Shown piece by piece: positions 33,024-45,094 of a DNA stretch of 64,000 nucleotides. The stretch spans positions 133,450,029 to 133,514,028 of the forward strand of contig CM059187.1 in NCBI GenBank assembly GCA_030323885.1, read 5' to 3'. The position numbers were made by a program, and so were the translations under genes. The notes under the pieces are model-generated. The model worked only from the letters and a program-made list of their open reading frames with translations, was not told the DNA's origin and searched no databases. The stretch comes from Branchipolynoe longqiensis (Eukaryota; Annelida; Polychaeta; Phyllodocida; Polynoidae). Position 1 is the stretch's first letter; each line of letters opens with the position of its first letter.

Positions 33024-33715
33024 AATAGGGGATATAGGTACCACACTAGCAATCCACCCGGCGTGTGAAGATGGGGAGGGAGCCGGTTATATTACGTAGA
33101 GTGTGGAAGAAGAGGACACAAATGCAGATTTATAAAAAAAGAAAAAAAGAGAAAAATGCAAACCAAATAAAAGCCATCCCCCCCAAAAACAACTAGAGAT
33201 CCAACCCAGGTGAATCCAGTTTTACATTAGATTAATTTGCTCATGAATATGGATGCGGCGGCCCGTCTAATCCCTCACTGGTGACGCGTAATCTTGGCTA
33301 TCTCGCTGCCCGCCCTAATCCCCGACACCGCCAGTCATATGTAGCGGCGCTCACACCTCGGGTCCCATCCATCAACAGCCACCCTCCACCCCTACCCCCA
33401 CAGCCCCCACCCCCACCTCCACTGCATCCCCACACCGCACTCCACTCCCAGCCGCCAACCCCTCCGCGCACACACACACTCTATCCATCTCACCGGCACA
33501 CCTCCGCGTACGAGCGGCCATTTGCATGATATATGTTTCAAATATGCACATATTAACGAGGCGGCTGGCGGGAGCGAGGCTGGCGGCCATTGGGACGCCG
33601 TGTCCCGGGACGGGCCTGCGTCGTCATGGAGAAGGAAGGGCCCCCGTGGCATGGCTGCCACCATCATGCACTGTTCCGGTTGACACTGCCACGCTTCTCG
33701 TAGGCGCACACTGAG
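33024..33715. other. No gene seen; CpG-rich from 33,250
   Basis: AT-rich to 33,240. Then a GC- and CpG-rich part to 33,715 with a CCCCCAC-rich middle. It could be a promoter-type island, but no exon or start signal was recognised. Confidence 0.4.
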
Positions 33716-34080
33716 TAACCGTCACACTGCTCTGTTTTCTATATCGCGACACCATGCCCGCTTTTATATCCTACTACTATTCACATCCCCATACTATCGC
33801 ACAATTCCCTAGTCTATGCTACACAATGCGTAACCGTCACACTGCTCTCCCTTCTACATCCATACACCGATCACACTATGCCCTATTCTATATCCTACCA
33901 CTATTCACATCCCCATATTATCACACAATTCCCTAGTCTATACCACGCACTGCGTAACTGTCACACTGCTCTCCCTTCTACATCCATACACCGATCACAC
34001 TATGCCCTATTCTATATCCTACTACTATTCCCATCCCCACATTTTCACATAATTCCATTGTCTATTCCACATACTATTTA
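33716..34080 (+). repeat. Tandem repeat, 115-124-bp unit, about three copies
   Basis: TAACCGTCACACTGCTCT recurs at 33,716, 33,831 and (as TAACTGTC) 33,955. ACAATTCCCTAGTCTAT and TTCACATCCCCATA recur between. Confidence 0.85.
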
Positions 34081-34660
34081 ACACAGTTAGAGGTATTCTA
34101 AAGGCCATCCTTGCCCTGACCTTGTACATACATATATATGTATAAATGTTCTCAAATGCACCACACAGCCATGCACGCTGATCCCCATCCCACCCCTACC
34201 CCACGCCTACTACACCATCTTTCAAAACCTATTACCTAACATTTTCCTTGAAATTGACATAAAACCTGTTTGATGTAAGTCCCCACTGCAATTTCAGACT
34301 TCGGATCCCATCATTAGGCCACACAATATGGAACACTTGCGATGGGATTCAAAAGTGGGCATGTTTCTCGCATTTGGTATTGGTCATTGGATCCACTGAT
34401 TTGCATATTTATAATATAATATATATATATATATATATGTGTATTGGAGCTATGTTATATCTTTTGAAAAAAGAAAAGAAAGACAAAGGAAGAAAGAAGT
34501 GTTTAAAGACAATTCTAGAATCATGCAATAACATGTGATGCATACCCACCAAGTGCATAATGCATATATTGAACTGAAATTGCTATTACAACTAATAGTC
34601 CATTTATATTATGCTTCTATTATTGAACAGGATTTTCATGTGATTATTATTGCAACTGAT
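34081..34660. other. No recognisable feature
   Basis: AT-rich with a short (AT)n run near 34,420. Confidence 0.5.
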
Positions 34661-34841
34661 ATTGGGGGCATTCGACTGGGCCTCTCTATCCGAATATCAA
34701 AATATTTCCGAACAAATTCCTATTCGACTGGGACCGGAAGTGGGTTCATATACCGATGATTCGGATGTGTGTATGTGGCTCCATCTGTTCCATCCATAAA
34801 TCTTGTGGATAGAAAGGGCCCAGTCGAATGCCCCCAATTGT
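34661..34841. mobile_element. Short MITE with 20-bp inverted termini
   Basis: The left end TTGGGGGCATTCGACTGGGC is the exact reverse complement of the right end GCCCAGTCGAATGCCCCCAA. About 180 bp with no coding capacity. TATTCGACTGGGACC near 34,722 repeats part of the terminus. The target duplication is unclear, perhaps ATT/AAT. Confidence 0.75.
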
Positions 34842-34870
34842 CATTTATGTACCAACAAATTGTAATGAAC

Positions 34871-34950
34871 GGCCGGAAGACCAGTGCTCCGGCGCTGACA
34901 AAAGACATTATTCGCTGAATAAAATACATTTAGTAAAAAAAACAAAAAAA
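34871..34950 (+). mobile_element. 3' end of an unidentified retroelement, copy 1
   Basis: About 75 bp shared with 35,967-36,038: GGAAGACCAGTG, GCGCTGACAAAAGAC, a GAATAAA polyadenylation-like signal and an A-rich end. No upstream similarity between the two copies, as expected for 5'-truncated retroposons. Confidence 0.5.
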
Positions 34951-35966
34951 CTATCACGTAACATGTATACAATAATGTACATATCCCATACATATATATG
35001 GAATATGTAAAGTATTGTTTAAATATTAAAAATAATATTGACACAATACTTTATATATCGCATATATATGTGATATATAAATAAAGTATTCTGTACCTAT
35101 TACTATTAATAAGACAGCCCCATGTAGAACCCATTGTGGAAATATTGACAACACATTCCCTCGCACATATGACTTTTCGCCCTATGCTTTCACTAATCAG
35201 TTTTCTCTCAGCACTTCAAGAGCGCCGTTGAACCATTTACTAGTGATTCCTTTGACAAACTCTACAACATTGGCGATTTCTAACACCAACATTTACATTC
35301 ATATATACATTTATACATATAATATAGCACATATTAAACCAAGAGAACAGCCAGCGCACCAATTGGTGGGTTTGATCATTTTGATTACACAGTACAGGCT
35401 GAGTGAGCCATCTTACTATTATAGGGTCTTTGTATAAACACAGACACTAATAAAGTCTGTACTAGACTACTAAATGACTGAAACATACAATCCTCCAAGC
35501 TTTGTTTATCCCATCATTACTAACAACCTACTTACTCAAACTACTTCATGTAGTCAACAACAAAAACACCCGAGGTAGTAACCTTTTAAGCCTAACCCTA
35601 CAAGCTAACCACACTCTATCTAACAGAATAAACAAACCATTCTTCTAACACTCCATCTCAAAATGTTAACTCCAACAACATGATAATTTTGCAATTCACA
35701 ACATAGTACTAGTAGGCATACAAACCTATGAAGGAAAACTATGCACCTATCCACTCAGTAATGTAAAGGTCTAATCAATACACATGTATGTATCTAAATG
35801 TGTATGAATACACATATAACTACTGTTTTTATATATGAATTGTCAAACTATACCATATGTAAGTCTTTGAATGTTTAATTTTTTTTTTCCAGCTGATTTG
35901 AGCTAGCTGCTGATGACGAATATCAGACTACATATACATATGTTGTAAATAACTGTATTGTCACAT
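34951..35966. other. No recognisable feature
   Basis: AT-rich, unique-looking sequence. Confidence 0.5.
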
Positions 35967-36038
35967 GGCTGGAAGACCAGTGCCACAGCGCTGCCAAAAG
36001 ACTTTATTCAATGAATAAACTATATTTACAAAAAAAAC
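35967..36038 (+). mobile_element. 3' end of an unidentified retroelement, copy 2
   Basis: Matches 34,871-34,950, including GAATAAACTATATTTAC and the poly(A). Confidence 0.5.
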
Positions 36039-36193
36039 AGGCCCTCTGATATCGGTGGAACAGCTGCTGTGGGTAACACCGCAGTGGCACGCACTCTCAG
36101 TGCAAAAGGTCTCCACAACTATTCTGTCCTCGACAGCACTAAGAAGAACTAAGGTTGTGGATAGCAACGCACTATGCATTCCCTGCAGAAAGG

Positions 36194-36240
36194 ATTGGTT
36201 AATGGAGTTTTACGTCCTTGCAACATTTAAGGTCATGTAG
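36194..36240 (-). mobile_element. SINE-1 3'-tail fragment
   Basis: About 45 bp: GGAGTTTTACGTCCTTGCAA, then CATTTAAGGTCATG, the reversed SINE-1 end. Confidence 0.65.
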
Positions 36241-36310
36241 TGGTCTGCACTGACCTCTCAGGCAAGGAGCCGCATAGGCAGGTAGGCGTGGGTAGTGTGT
36301 TGATAGCAGG

Positions 36311-36445
36311 GAGCCTAGGTGGTGTAATGGTTAGCACACTGGCCCGGAATGCAAAGAGATGTGGGTTCGAGTACCGCTCTAGGCACAATATTTCCCATTT
36401 TCATCACCCCCATGACAGTCATATCAGGATGGGCCCACAATTAAG
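36311..36445 (+). mobile_element. SINE-2, tRNA-headed, copy 1
   Basis: A tRNA-like head at 36,313-36,384. GCCTAGG pairs with TCTAGGC as acceptor stem, the D arm is GTGTAATGGTTAGCAC, and the B box is GGGTTCGAGTACC. The anticodon arm is mismatched, so this is not a working tRNA. The body TATTTCCCATTTTCATCA is shared with the minus-strand copy at 60.1 kb. Confidence 0.65.
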
Positions 36446-36857
36446 GTTTATTATATTCTGACGGAGTGAAGTCAGTGGTAATGACAGAACAAAATAAGAC
36501 AAGAACGGCCAGGATTATACAATTGTAGCAGTTAGGTATCCTACAAACAAAATACAATAAGAATAGTTTGATTACCTTTGATATTAATAATTACTTAGTG
36601 AAATTATATAGGCTATATCTTCCCGTTGTTGCCCACTTCCACACGATAAACTCCTTTTCGCCGTCAGACACCGTTCACTAATTACCACAACCTCGATCCC
36701 AAGTCCCCATCACAATGCAGAAGGGCACGTAGTCCAGCAGTGGTGTGGTTTGGCACTTCTTTTGGTAACGGTATAACTATAACACACATATATATATAGA
36801 CATTTAAACATTTTTTCCTTCACAATTTCCATACATATTCCACAAAGATAAACTAAC
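36446..36857. other. No recognisable feature
   Basis: AT-rich. Plausible intron or spacer next to the candidate exon. Confidence 0.4.
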
Positions 36858-36916
36858 CTGTTGACAATATACATTGTAGGAACAGTGAAACCATTAATGG
36901 TTGTCTTCCCACTTCC
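36858..36916 (-). CDS. Candidate internal exon with a P-loop (Walker A)
   Basis: On the minus strand a 59-nt segment is framed by a good acceptor (TTTGTTTATGCAG just before 36,916) and a good donor (CAACAG/GTTAGT, with GT at 36,857-36,856). In the first frame it reads GSGKTTINGF...VPTMYIVNR. GSGKTT is a Walker A nucleotide-binding motif. Surrounding sequence is AT-rich and free of repeats, as an intron would be. No neighbouring exons of the same gene were identified and the protein family was not recognised; an ATPase or GTPase is inferred from the six-residue motif only. Chance agreement is possible for so short an exon. Confidence 0.35.
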
Positions 36917-37130
36917 CTGCATAAACAAATAATATGGAATACAAAGCCATGAGCCCTGCAACTAATATAAAAATAACCTACAAACTGCTCTTTAAGGAAA
37001 CATTGAAAATACAATGAGATCAGACATGTTCATCGGTAGACAAATTCTGTGGTTTAAATTGTAAATGTGTTATCGTTACCCATTGTGTCTGGGTGACAAT
37101 CACGACACAATTTGTTGTTACAATTTACAG

Positions 37131-37171
37131 TGTGTATATATATATATATATATATACACAAAAGGCGTATA

Positions 37172-37206
<35 letters not shown>

Positions 37207-37229
37207 CTCTCTCTATATATATATATATT
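37131..37229. repeat. (AT)n microsatellite
   Basis: TATATA runs interrupted by ACACAAAAGGCG and CGCTCTCTC. Confidence 0.9.
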
Positions 37230-37848
37230 AACGCTGCGATGTGGACATTGACTTTCTGCCCAATGTCCATGCAGTGAAGATGTAACCTCGACTTGGTGCA
37301 GACTCAAACTGTCGTCTGCCGTTGACTCAAACTGTCGTCTGCTCCAAGATTCCTCCTGCTGCAGCGCAAGGCAGGCTCTAGGCGTGCCACACACTCTGCC
37401 GGGTCCACTAGACACACCACTTACGGTTGCCATGGTAACCTTGGATAGAATGGTTTGCCACGCCCTTCTCATTTCTGTGAGTACTTAAGGAGGTCGCGTA
37501 CAATTGATTCAATCTTGGGTTCTAATATGAAAAGCCGTTTCCGGTTTACAAGTGAGGATGTGATAAGTAGTATTGTCACTGACTATACCGCTGTATGGTT
37601 ATTTGGAATAAATTCCGTGGTATGTCGAGATTACCTCCTATGTTCCAGCTTCAGCGAATTACCGACAGTCCTACGTTAATATGGTCGATCTCCTTGGAAT
37701 AAAATCTCAAATTTTAAAATTAAGCCTGAGAAAGTTTAAGAATAACATAATTAATTCATATTAAGTGCTGTATAAAATGAAATTTCCAACTGGAATAAAT
37801 ATGAATATTAACATACTAAACATGAACGTGATGATTACTAGATGTTAG
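37230..37848. other. No recognisable feature
   Basis: A short duplication (GACTCAAACTGTCGTCTGC at 37,301 and 37,323). Otherwise nothing. Confidence 0.45.
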
Positions 37849-37907
37849 ATTGTTTGTTGGGGTTGTACGTCCTGGCAACATCTAAGGTCATATCAGGATT
37901 GGGCTAG
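37849..37907 (-). mobile_element. SINE-1 3'-tail fragment
   Basis: About 55 bp of the reversed SINE-1 end (GTACGTCCTGGCAACATCTA, then AGGTCATATCAGG). Confidence 0.75.
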
Positions 37908-38129
37908 CTATTAGTATATGGTCCATCAGATACCTGTCATGTTTACACATATAACGAAACGATTGCTTAATTAATTAGCTATTGAATATGGCCTGATTAG
38001 TAATTGTTTGGTTACTGCAATCGAGATCGTCTTTCGCATAGATTAATAAAAGAGTTTACTAGTTTTACCAAGCCATTAGAAATAGTGCGATTAGAAATAG
38101 CAAGTATTACATCTGCTGCATTTAAGATA

Positions 38130-38430
38130 GGTTGGTTTTGGAGTGCTAGGTGCTAGCAACATCTAAAGGTCATCACGATAGGTACTGACTTGTGACAGTG
38201 CGCACTCACTGTAACTTTATAGTACTGCCACGAGTATTGGCATGAGGTTGACACTCTGCATTCGTTCGCTTATTATAACTGTAATATGACTGAGTGCAAT
38301 ATTGGATCATGTTGTGGCTCAGTCACCTATAGGGCAGCAATATGCAGGTGTCATCTTTGCGAACTATAGTAAGTTAGTATTCATCGTGATATGACCTTAT
38401 ATGTTAATAGGATGAAAAACCTCAAAATAC
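38130..38430. mobile_element. Two diverged SINE-1 fragments, head to head
   Basis: 38,130-38,240 is a reversed 3' end (GCTAGCAACATCTAAAGGTC, TGTGACAGTGCGCACTCA). 38,280-38,430 is a forward body and end (ATATGACTGAGTGCAATATT, TCGTGATATGACCTTATATG). Confidence 0.6.
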
Positions 38431-40004
38431 AGACAGAAATGTAGTTGTGAATTCGTTTCACTCCGATAAAACCTGCACATGCACCCCTCCAAAAGTAACG
38501 GCGGGTACGTTTGAATGTTTGTCCATGTTAGATGATGCCCTCCCCACCTCTGCTAATTTGGATTTCCACTGCTGTGTATAACTTACAGTGTCATCAAAGG
38601 CCAGTTGCTATCATACCATGTCTATGTGGTGTGGGAGGTTAAAAATCCCTTGGGTCGGTAAAAGTGTAGGCTCAGCCTTTCTGACGACAAACTGTCTAAT
38701 GGTGAAAACAAGCCAATTCAGACTTATCCATGACAGGCAGTATACATCTTCAAGAAAAAAGATGATATGTTTATAATTATATATACAGAGTTGAGGTTCT
38801 TAGCCACTTCATTAACCAAATCATAGTAGATTCTACATTATTTCTTTCGTATGTGCCAAGTGCATTTCAATTTAGTAATACATCGTATCCAACAAGATTT
38901 CAGAAAAGAAAAAAGAATCATAAAATATTGTTCAATACATTTATAATGGGAATTATGGAAGAGAAAAGCATGACACTTACCTTAAAGGAATGATCTGCTT
39001 ATGAATGCACCAGTCTGTTTAATTTCATTTTTTAGGGACTGTAATCTTCTAGTTTTAATTATGAAGTGCATGATGTGGTGTCTCCTTGCACAAATGTGAC
39101 CCATCATTCGAAAGGGTGCGTCCTGCTATTGAGAAAATCACAATTGATTATATGACCGCAGTTGTTTCTAGGAAGCAAACTACAAATCAATCATTTCTAT
39201 ATCCATGGCGTGGATAGGTATGTTCGTGATAATTGTAGACTACTATTTCGAATATGCAAGCATTATTTTGATGACGTCATTTATTACATAGTAATTAATG
39301 CAGATATTTTGATCGAAAATATATTTGAAAGTGGCAGGTCCATGCCATAATAATCAATAGAGAACTCAATGTTGACAATTATTATCCTATCGGGCATTTC
39401 CAATGTCCGCTCACAAATAGGCTTATCGTTCATGAATTAATGTCAAATACAATGCTAATTCACCCACCCTTGGGGCTCAACTATTTACATTTGCCATGCT
39501 GTCTTCGTATTGATTGCATCACTGACTGCATTTGTAAGTAGCTATTATGTCGAACAACTTCAGAACCAATCAATACACATGACAACAGGATACATAAGTG
39601 ACAATAATTGCGAGCTTACGTTGATGTGATTCGGAAGCTATGGTTATTGTATTTACTTTTGCACCTAAACGCTAGGTAGAATTTCCGAATTGAATAGTGG
39701 CTGAGTGCAAGTTGATTTCAGACAAATATAATTGGATATATTCAAAGTTATTAACCGTTAAGATATTAGTCAGTTTAAAAGAAAAACATATATTTATTTT
39801 ATTGCTATATATAGTTGGTGACATTATTCTTTTGATAAATAAGCCAGTATGACCGGTCATAATAAAACCTGTGTAATACTAATAAGCAGTAATAACTAAC
39901 ACACATATTTAGAAGTTCCTACTGACCATCACTATATCACACCAGGAACAAATTAAAGTCATACAAAAGCAAAGGAACCGGAACCATATTCAACTACCTT
40001 ACAC
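38431..40004. other. No recognisable feature
   Basis: About 1.6 kb of AT-rich single-copy-looking sequence. No exon, RNA or repeat could be supported. Confidence 0.5.
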
Positions 40005-40312
40005 GGTACCCCAATCGGTAGAACGGAGTTTTCCTGTGCGGAAAGTCGGGAGTTCGAATCCCAGCTGAGCCAAACAATTGATACTTGCCGCTACCTAGCC
40101 TAACACTCATCATTACTGCGATAGGATAAGGACTGGTTAGTACAGTGACCGGATAACGTGGCTGTGTGGGATATCAGGTCATGATGCCGGCGGACTGATT
40201 TCCCAGTGGGGCAGCATTATAGCGTCATCATGAGTGCGCACTATCACTAGGCGGTAACCATCCTTATATGACCTTAGATGATCTTAGGATGTAAAACAAC
40301 AACCAACCAACC
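40005..40312 (+). mobile_element. SINE-1 copy (type 2 head)
   Basis: Head CCCCAATCGGTAGAACGG and B box AGTTCGAATCCCAGC. Tail of the ACAACAACCAACC type. Confidence 0.8.
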
Positions 40313-40461
40313 ATATTCAATTACCTCGCATATAAGTAAATATCTCAACAGCTCACAAGGAACAATTACCAGTTGCCTCGAAAGGACATATTTCTCTTCT
40401 CTGATTTCATTTTTATTTTCGTTATTGCTGTGTGTGTGCTTGGTTATTTTTCTCCATCCAG

Positions 40462-40585
40462 GGCCTTCGTAAAGTTCTTGTTTCTCTTCTTGTGTACGTG
40501 ACCCGTGTTCTCGATGCCAGCGCGTTCGTTAATCTCAGAGTTAAAGCAGACCTATTTGCTCAGCTTGTTCAAATAGAGGCATTAG
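40462..40585 (+). CDS. Candidate internal exon, unrecognised protein
   Basis: A 124-nt segment lies between a pyrimidine-rich acceptor (TTATTTTTCTCCATCCAG, ending at 40,461) and a consensus donor (ATTAG/GTAAAT, GT at 40,586). It is open in one frame, reading GLRKVLVSLLVYVT, RVLDASAFVNLRVKADLF, AQLVQIEAL: an amphipathic, Leu/Val-rich stretch that looks like helical protein rather than repeat translation. Base composition differs from the AT-rich flanks. The family was not recognised, and no partner exon was found. It lies on the opposite strand from the P-loop candidate at 36.9 kb, so the two would belong to different genes. Confidence 0.35.
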
Positions 40586-40880
40586 GTAAATATGATCGTG
40601 CTGCCGCCTGGTGGTGGTTCGGGGCGCTGTGACTGTGGGGTTTAGAGGTAATGAAGACAGAGGAGGCACATGTTCTCACACAAATGCCTGAAAAAAAGCA
40701 ACGACAGGCGGAAATTTGCATTTGGCAGCCATGGCTGAAGTTACCTCCCTTGAGGAGTGCAGATGATGAAGACCACACGTAGAGGGCGCCACACACCAGT
40801 ATGATGGTGCTCTGCTACCTCAGTATTGGTGTGTTTCTTGCTATCGTTCGGTACATATACGCTTCAGTCCCTTCTGTGAC
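40586..40880. other. No recognisable feature
   Basis: Possible intron downstream of the candidate exon. Nothing else seen. Confidence 0.4.
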
Positions 40881-41217
40881 AGACGGGATGACTGAAAAGA
40901 GTTGAGTGTCAGTCTCCCGTTTTGACAGATCGTGGGATTCGAACCGACGGGTTCGAACCCTGGTCCAGTGAAACCAATGAGTTAAAAAGTTATACTTGTC
41001 ACTTCCTAGTCAGGCACTCTGCATTAATAGGATAAGGCAAGAACTGGTTGGCTCATTGTCAGGATAGAGTGACTGAGTGGAATGTCAGGAAGCCTGGGCA
41101 CCCAGTGGGGCAGCACTATGAAGTCGCCATGCGTACACACTGTCAGGCGTCGGTACCCATCCTGGTATGATCTTAGATGTTGCCAGGAAGTAAAACTCCC
41201 ACAACCAACCAACCAAT
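40881..41217 (+). mobile_element. SINE-1 copy (type 1 head), full length
   Basis: AGACGGGATGACTGAAAAGA head. The region of the B box is doubled (GATTCGAACCGACGGGTTCG, then AACCC). Tail CCAACCAACCAATC. Confidence 0.85.
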
Positions 41218-41904
41218 CATAGTGTGTCTTTATACTGTAGAACTTAACCATTGAACATCCACTGTAAACTGCTAGTGATACCCACAAGAAGTTTCCACTA
41301 CTGCAATCAGAAGGCAGGTAGGTTGTAGCCTTATGGGACCCTTTCCGTTATTTCTTCCACTGACATCAGCGGAAGGGCTTGTGGCAACATATTTTGTAAT
41401 CTCCCTTTGGCAAATGAGAAGAGTGTGTCATCACATTAGAGATAGTAGTCAGTATATTTCATTTGCTTAAGCCAATGTTATATAGTATCTAATGGTCTTT
41501 CAATTTACTTTATTATTTTGTGTATAACAAAGGTATTCAATTTCAAATAAAGTTGAAACATATGTAAATATATCTATTTAATGATGAAAATATTTGAATC
41601 TTAATATCATGTTCTAGGCCATCACGCTAATATTACATATTGATCATATTTGCTGAATGAACAATTTACTCTATTTCAATTGCATCGTCAATTTTACTGC
41701 ATTGCCTTATAGGCAATATAACGAATTTAATGAAATATCAGTTCATAACAGAGGTTCCACAAATAACAACGGCCTCAGAGATAATTGGTCACTTCTCTAT
41801 ATGGCAGTGGAGGGTGGGTGGTTGGTGGGGGTGGAGTCAAACGAGAATGCACAGAGCGATAAACACACGGTTGCCTGAGCCCTTGGCTAAAGCTCCTCAT
41901 ATCT
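41218..41904. other. No recognisable feature
   Basis: AT-rich spacer. Confidence 0.5.
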
Positions 41905-42780
41905 AATAGGAGACATGCACGTGTTGCCATCCCACCACACCCCCACCCCACCACACCCCACCCCACCCCACCCCTCCCAACCGCAGGACACCCCAATCCA
42001 CCCTACCCCACCCCACACACCACATCCGACAACACCCAACCCCACCCCTCCCAATTCCAGCCCACCACTCCTAATCCCACCCAACCCAACCCAACCCCTC
42101 CCAAATCCAGCCCCACCACTCTTAGCCCACCCAACCCCACCCCTCCCACCTCCACCACACCACACCCCATCACACCCCACCACACCACACCCCTTAAAAA
42201 TCGCCTGCAGAATATTAAAATCACTCTGAGCGGAGAGTTATTAAATGCCTGCCACATCTTAGTTAGTGTGTCTTTACGCCTTCCACCCCCCCAACACCAC
42301 TAACACGCCAACCCCCACACCCACACCCACACCCACACCCACACCCACACACACACCACACACCCACACACCCACACCCAACACCCCCACACCCAAATCC
42401 ACACACACACAATCCACACCCACATCCACACCCACATCCACACCCACCCCACCCCACACACACACTGCCACACCCACACGCACACACAATGCCACACCCA
42501 CACCCACACTGCCACACCCACACCCACACCCACACCCAAACCTAAACCCACACACACACCCAAACCCACACACACACCCATACCCACACCCACACCCACA
42601 CCACCTCACACACACACTGCCACAACCACACTCAAACCCAAACACCCACCCAATTCCACACCCACATCCACACCACCCCACACACACACACTGCCACGCC
42701 CACACCCAGACCCAAACCCAAACCCACATCCCACACCCACATCCACATCCACATCCAAACCCCCCCAAATCGTCGTGAGT
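41905..42780 (+). repeat. CCCCAC and CCCACA arrays
   Basis: 41,930-42,190 is CCCCACC-rich and 42,285-42,770 is (CCCACA)n with blocks of CACACACACTGCCACA. A short unique stretch (42,190-42,280) separates them. All long frames here are low complexity. Confidence 0.85.
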
Positions 42781-42787
42781 GACCGTT

Positions 42788-42863
42788 GTTGTCACAAGTC
42801 GATACCCATCCTGATATGATCTTCTATGTTGCTAGGGCGTAAGACGCAAAGAAACAAACAAAA
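42788..42863 (+). mobile_element. SINE-1 3' end
   Basis: GTCACAAGTCGATACCCATC to TTGCTAGGGCGTAAGACGCA with an AAACAAACAAAAC tail that leads straight into the next CA array. Confidence 0.8.
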
Positions 42864-43640
42864 CCATACACACACGGATATCCACACACCTCCTCCCACA
42901 TATACTCTGCACACCCACACATACTCTGCACACCCACGCACACGTCACACCCACACACATACACACACCCAATACACATCCACATCCACACCCACACTGA
43001 GACACAGCACGCACCCACCCCTTATACCCCCAACACCACACATCCCACGCACACCCGCATATGTACCCATGCACATCCACACACGTACCTATGCACATGA
43101 ACATGAACATTAACATGCACCTGTGCACCCACATCCAGCCACATACATACATACCCCTTATACACATACCCACGCACCCCATACATGCACATACACACCC
43201 AAGCACCCCACACACATTAACATGCACCTGTACACCCACACACAGCCACATACATACCCCTTATACACATACCCGCACACCCCATACACACCCCATACAC
43301 CCACATGCACACCCACACACCCACACACACACATCACACACATTCACACACATACCTATGCACATGAACATGGACATGTACACCCACACCCACCCACATA
43401 CATACCCCATATGCACATATCCACACACCCCATACACACCCCATACACCCACATACACACCCAAACACCCACATACACACCTCACAGTCACACACATATC
43501 CACCCACACCCCATACACACTCAAACACACACCATGCACACCCATAAACATGCACACACACCCTATACACACCCACTCACCACACACATACACCCAGACA
43601 CCCACACCTACGCCCACAAACACCCACCGCAAACCCACAC
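42864..43640 (+). repeat. (CACACCCA/CATACA)n array
   Basis: Degenerate CA-rich repeat with a longer-range unit: ATACCTATGCACATGAACAT occurs at 43,087 and 43,351, and CATACATACCCCTTATACAC at about 43,145 and 43,250. Confidence 0.8.
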
Positions 43641-43644
43641 ATCA

Positions 43645-43972
43645 GAGGTGATGGCCGAATGAGTTATAGCGTCCGTCTCCCGTGTTGGTACATCGTGGGG
43701 TCGTGGGTTCGAACCCTGGTCGAGTCAAACCAATGACTTAAAAATGTATATGTGTCACTTCCTAGCCTGGCACTTGGCATTATTAGGATAGGGCAAGGAC
43801 TGGTTGGTTCAGTGTCAGGATAATGTGACTGAGTGGGATATCAGATTATGGTGCTGATGGCCTGGTCTTCCAGTGGGGCAGCACTATAAAGTCATCATGA
43901 GTGCGCACTGTCAGAAGTCGGTACTCATCCTGAAATGACCTTAGATGTTGCTAGGACGTAAAACAACAAACA
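43645..43972 (+). mobile_element. SINE-1 copy (type 1 head), full length
   Basis: GTGATGGCCGAATGAGTTAT head and a clear B box (GGGTTCGAACCCTGG). It lies within CA repeats on both sides. Confidence 0.9.
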
Positions 43973-44704
43973 CACCCACACACACACCATACACACCCAC
44001 ACACATCCCATACTCACCAAAATACCCATACCCATACCCGCCCAACCATCCCACACATCCACACCCACACATACCCACACACACACACTCACTTCAAATC
44101 CGCCAGCTCGACAGAGCGCGGAGAACAATGCTTACCAAACCTCGTCACCATGTCTTAAAGGCGGCTGTGACGACCAGAGCGAGGCTGGTTGCCAGCGCCA
44201 AACTGCCCCCTGGTGGCAACGTCCTTATTCAGCGGAACAGCTCACCAATCATTTCATGACGGCCCCTCAAAAAAACATATAATCAATATCCTTATTTGTG
44301 GGTTTTAAAAAAAATGCAAATAACGCTCTGTGAGCATCTCCATCCTATTGAATAATAACTCCCCTATACAGGATGAATATTCAAACTGTCTGAATTTAAC
44401 AGCCGGACACATCCGGTTTTTGGTTTCACCGCCTCCTGCGCCTGCGCGTAGGAGGAGCTGGTGAGTAGTTGGTAGCCTCGCCGCTAGGTGAAGTGCCCTG
44501 CCTGCCGGCGCCGCGAGCAGCTCGCCGGGAATGGGGTCAGGCCGCAGTGTTTCGGGGCTAGAGATAAGAGCGGCTCCCAGGAGAGTGATCCGCAGACACA
44601 ATGACATTCCTTATCGGGCCGGCAACGTCCGGCTCGCCGACACCCGACCATCCAAACTCGCCACTGAAAAAAATAATATATATAAACAAAAAAAAAGATT
44701 TGAC
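43973..44704. other. CA repeat, then a GC-rich stretch without a gene
   Basis: CA-rich to 44,090. 44,150-44,645 is GC- and CpG-rich and could be a regulatory island. No exon or start site could be supported. Confidence 0.4.
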
Positions 44705-45094
44705 AAAAGTCGAAAACAAAATTGAAAAAAAAGAAAGAGAAACAAAAAATCAACATTTAAGAAAAACTAAAGCCCACACAGTCCACAGTTTGAATATTGC
44801 AGACAATTCGTCACCATCGAGTACAGAGCGATATGGCCCGAGGTGCTTGCCACCAGGATCACCCAGATGCGGAGATATGATATCGCTATGCGGCGATGTG
44901 TGTGGTAGGGTGGGGGTCAGGGGGGTTTGTGTGAATTGGATACGAGGGGAGGGGAGGGGGGCGTTGTTAAGAGCAGGTGTGTGTATGTGGTGCGAGCAAT
45001 TTGTTCTGGGCAATGGAGGTATGCAGTGAGAAGTGTTTTGTGTCTCTGTGAAATAATGAGGAGATGGACCGTATGGCTAACAACTGTGAGGTTC
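44705..45094. other. No recognisable feature
   Basis: A-rich start, then GT-rich. Nothing recognised. Confidence 0.4.

Noticed and set aside
33250..33715. CpG island with a gene start
   Set aside because: GC-rich composition only; no exon, start or splice signal could be supported.
36313..36384. Functional tRNA gene
   Set aside because: The acceptor stem and B box are good, but the anticodon arm is mismatched and the body continues into a repeat shared with 60.1 kb, so it is a SINE head.
42266..43662. CRISPR-like or other array of regular repeats with spacers
   Set aside because: CA-rich microsatellite with no constant repeat-spacer pattern. Eukaryotic context.
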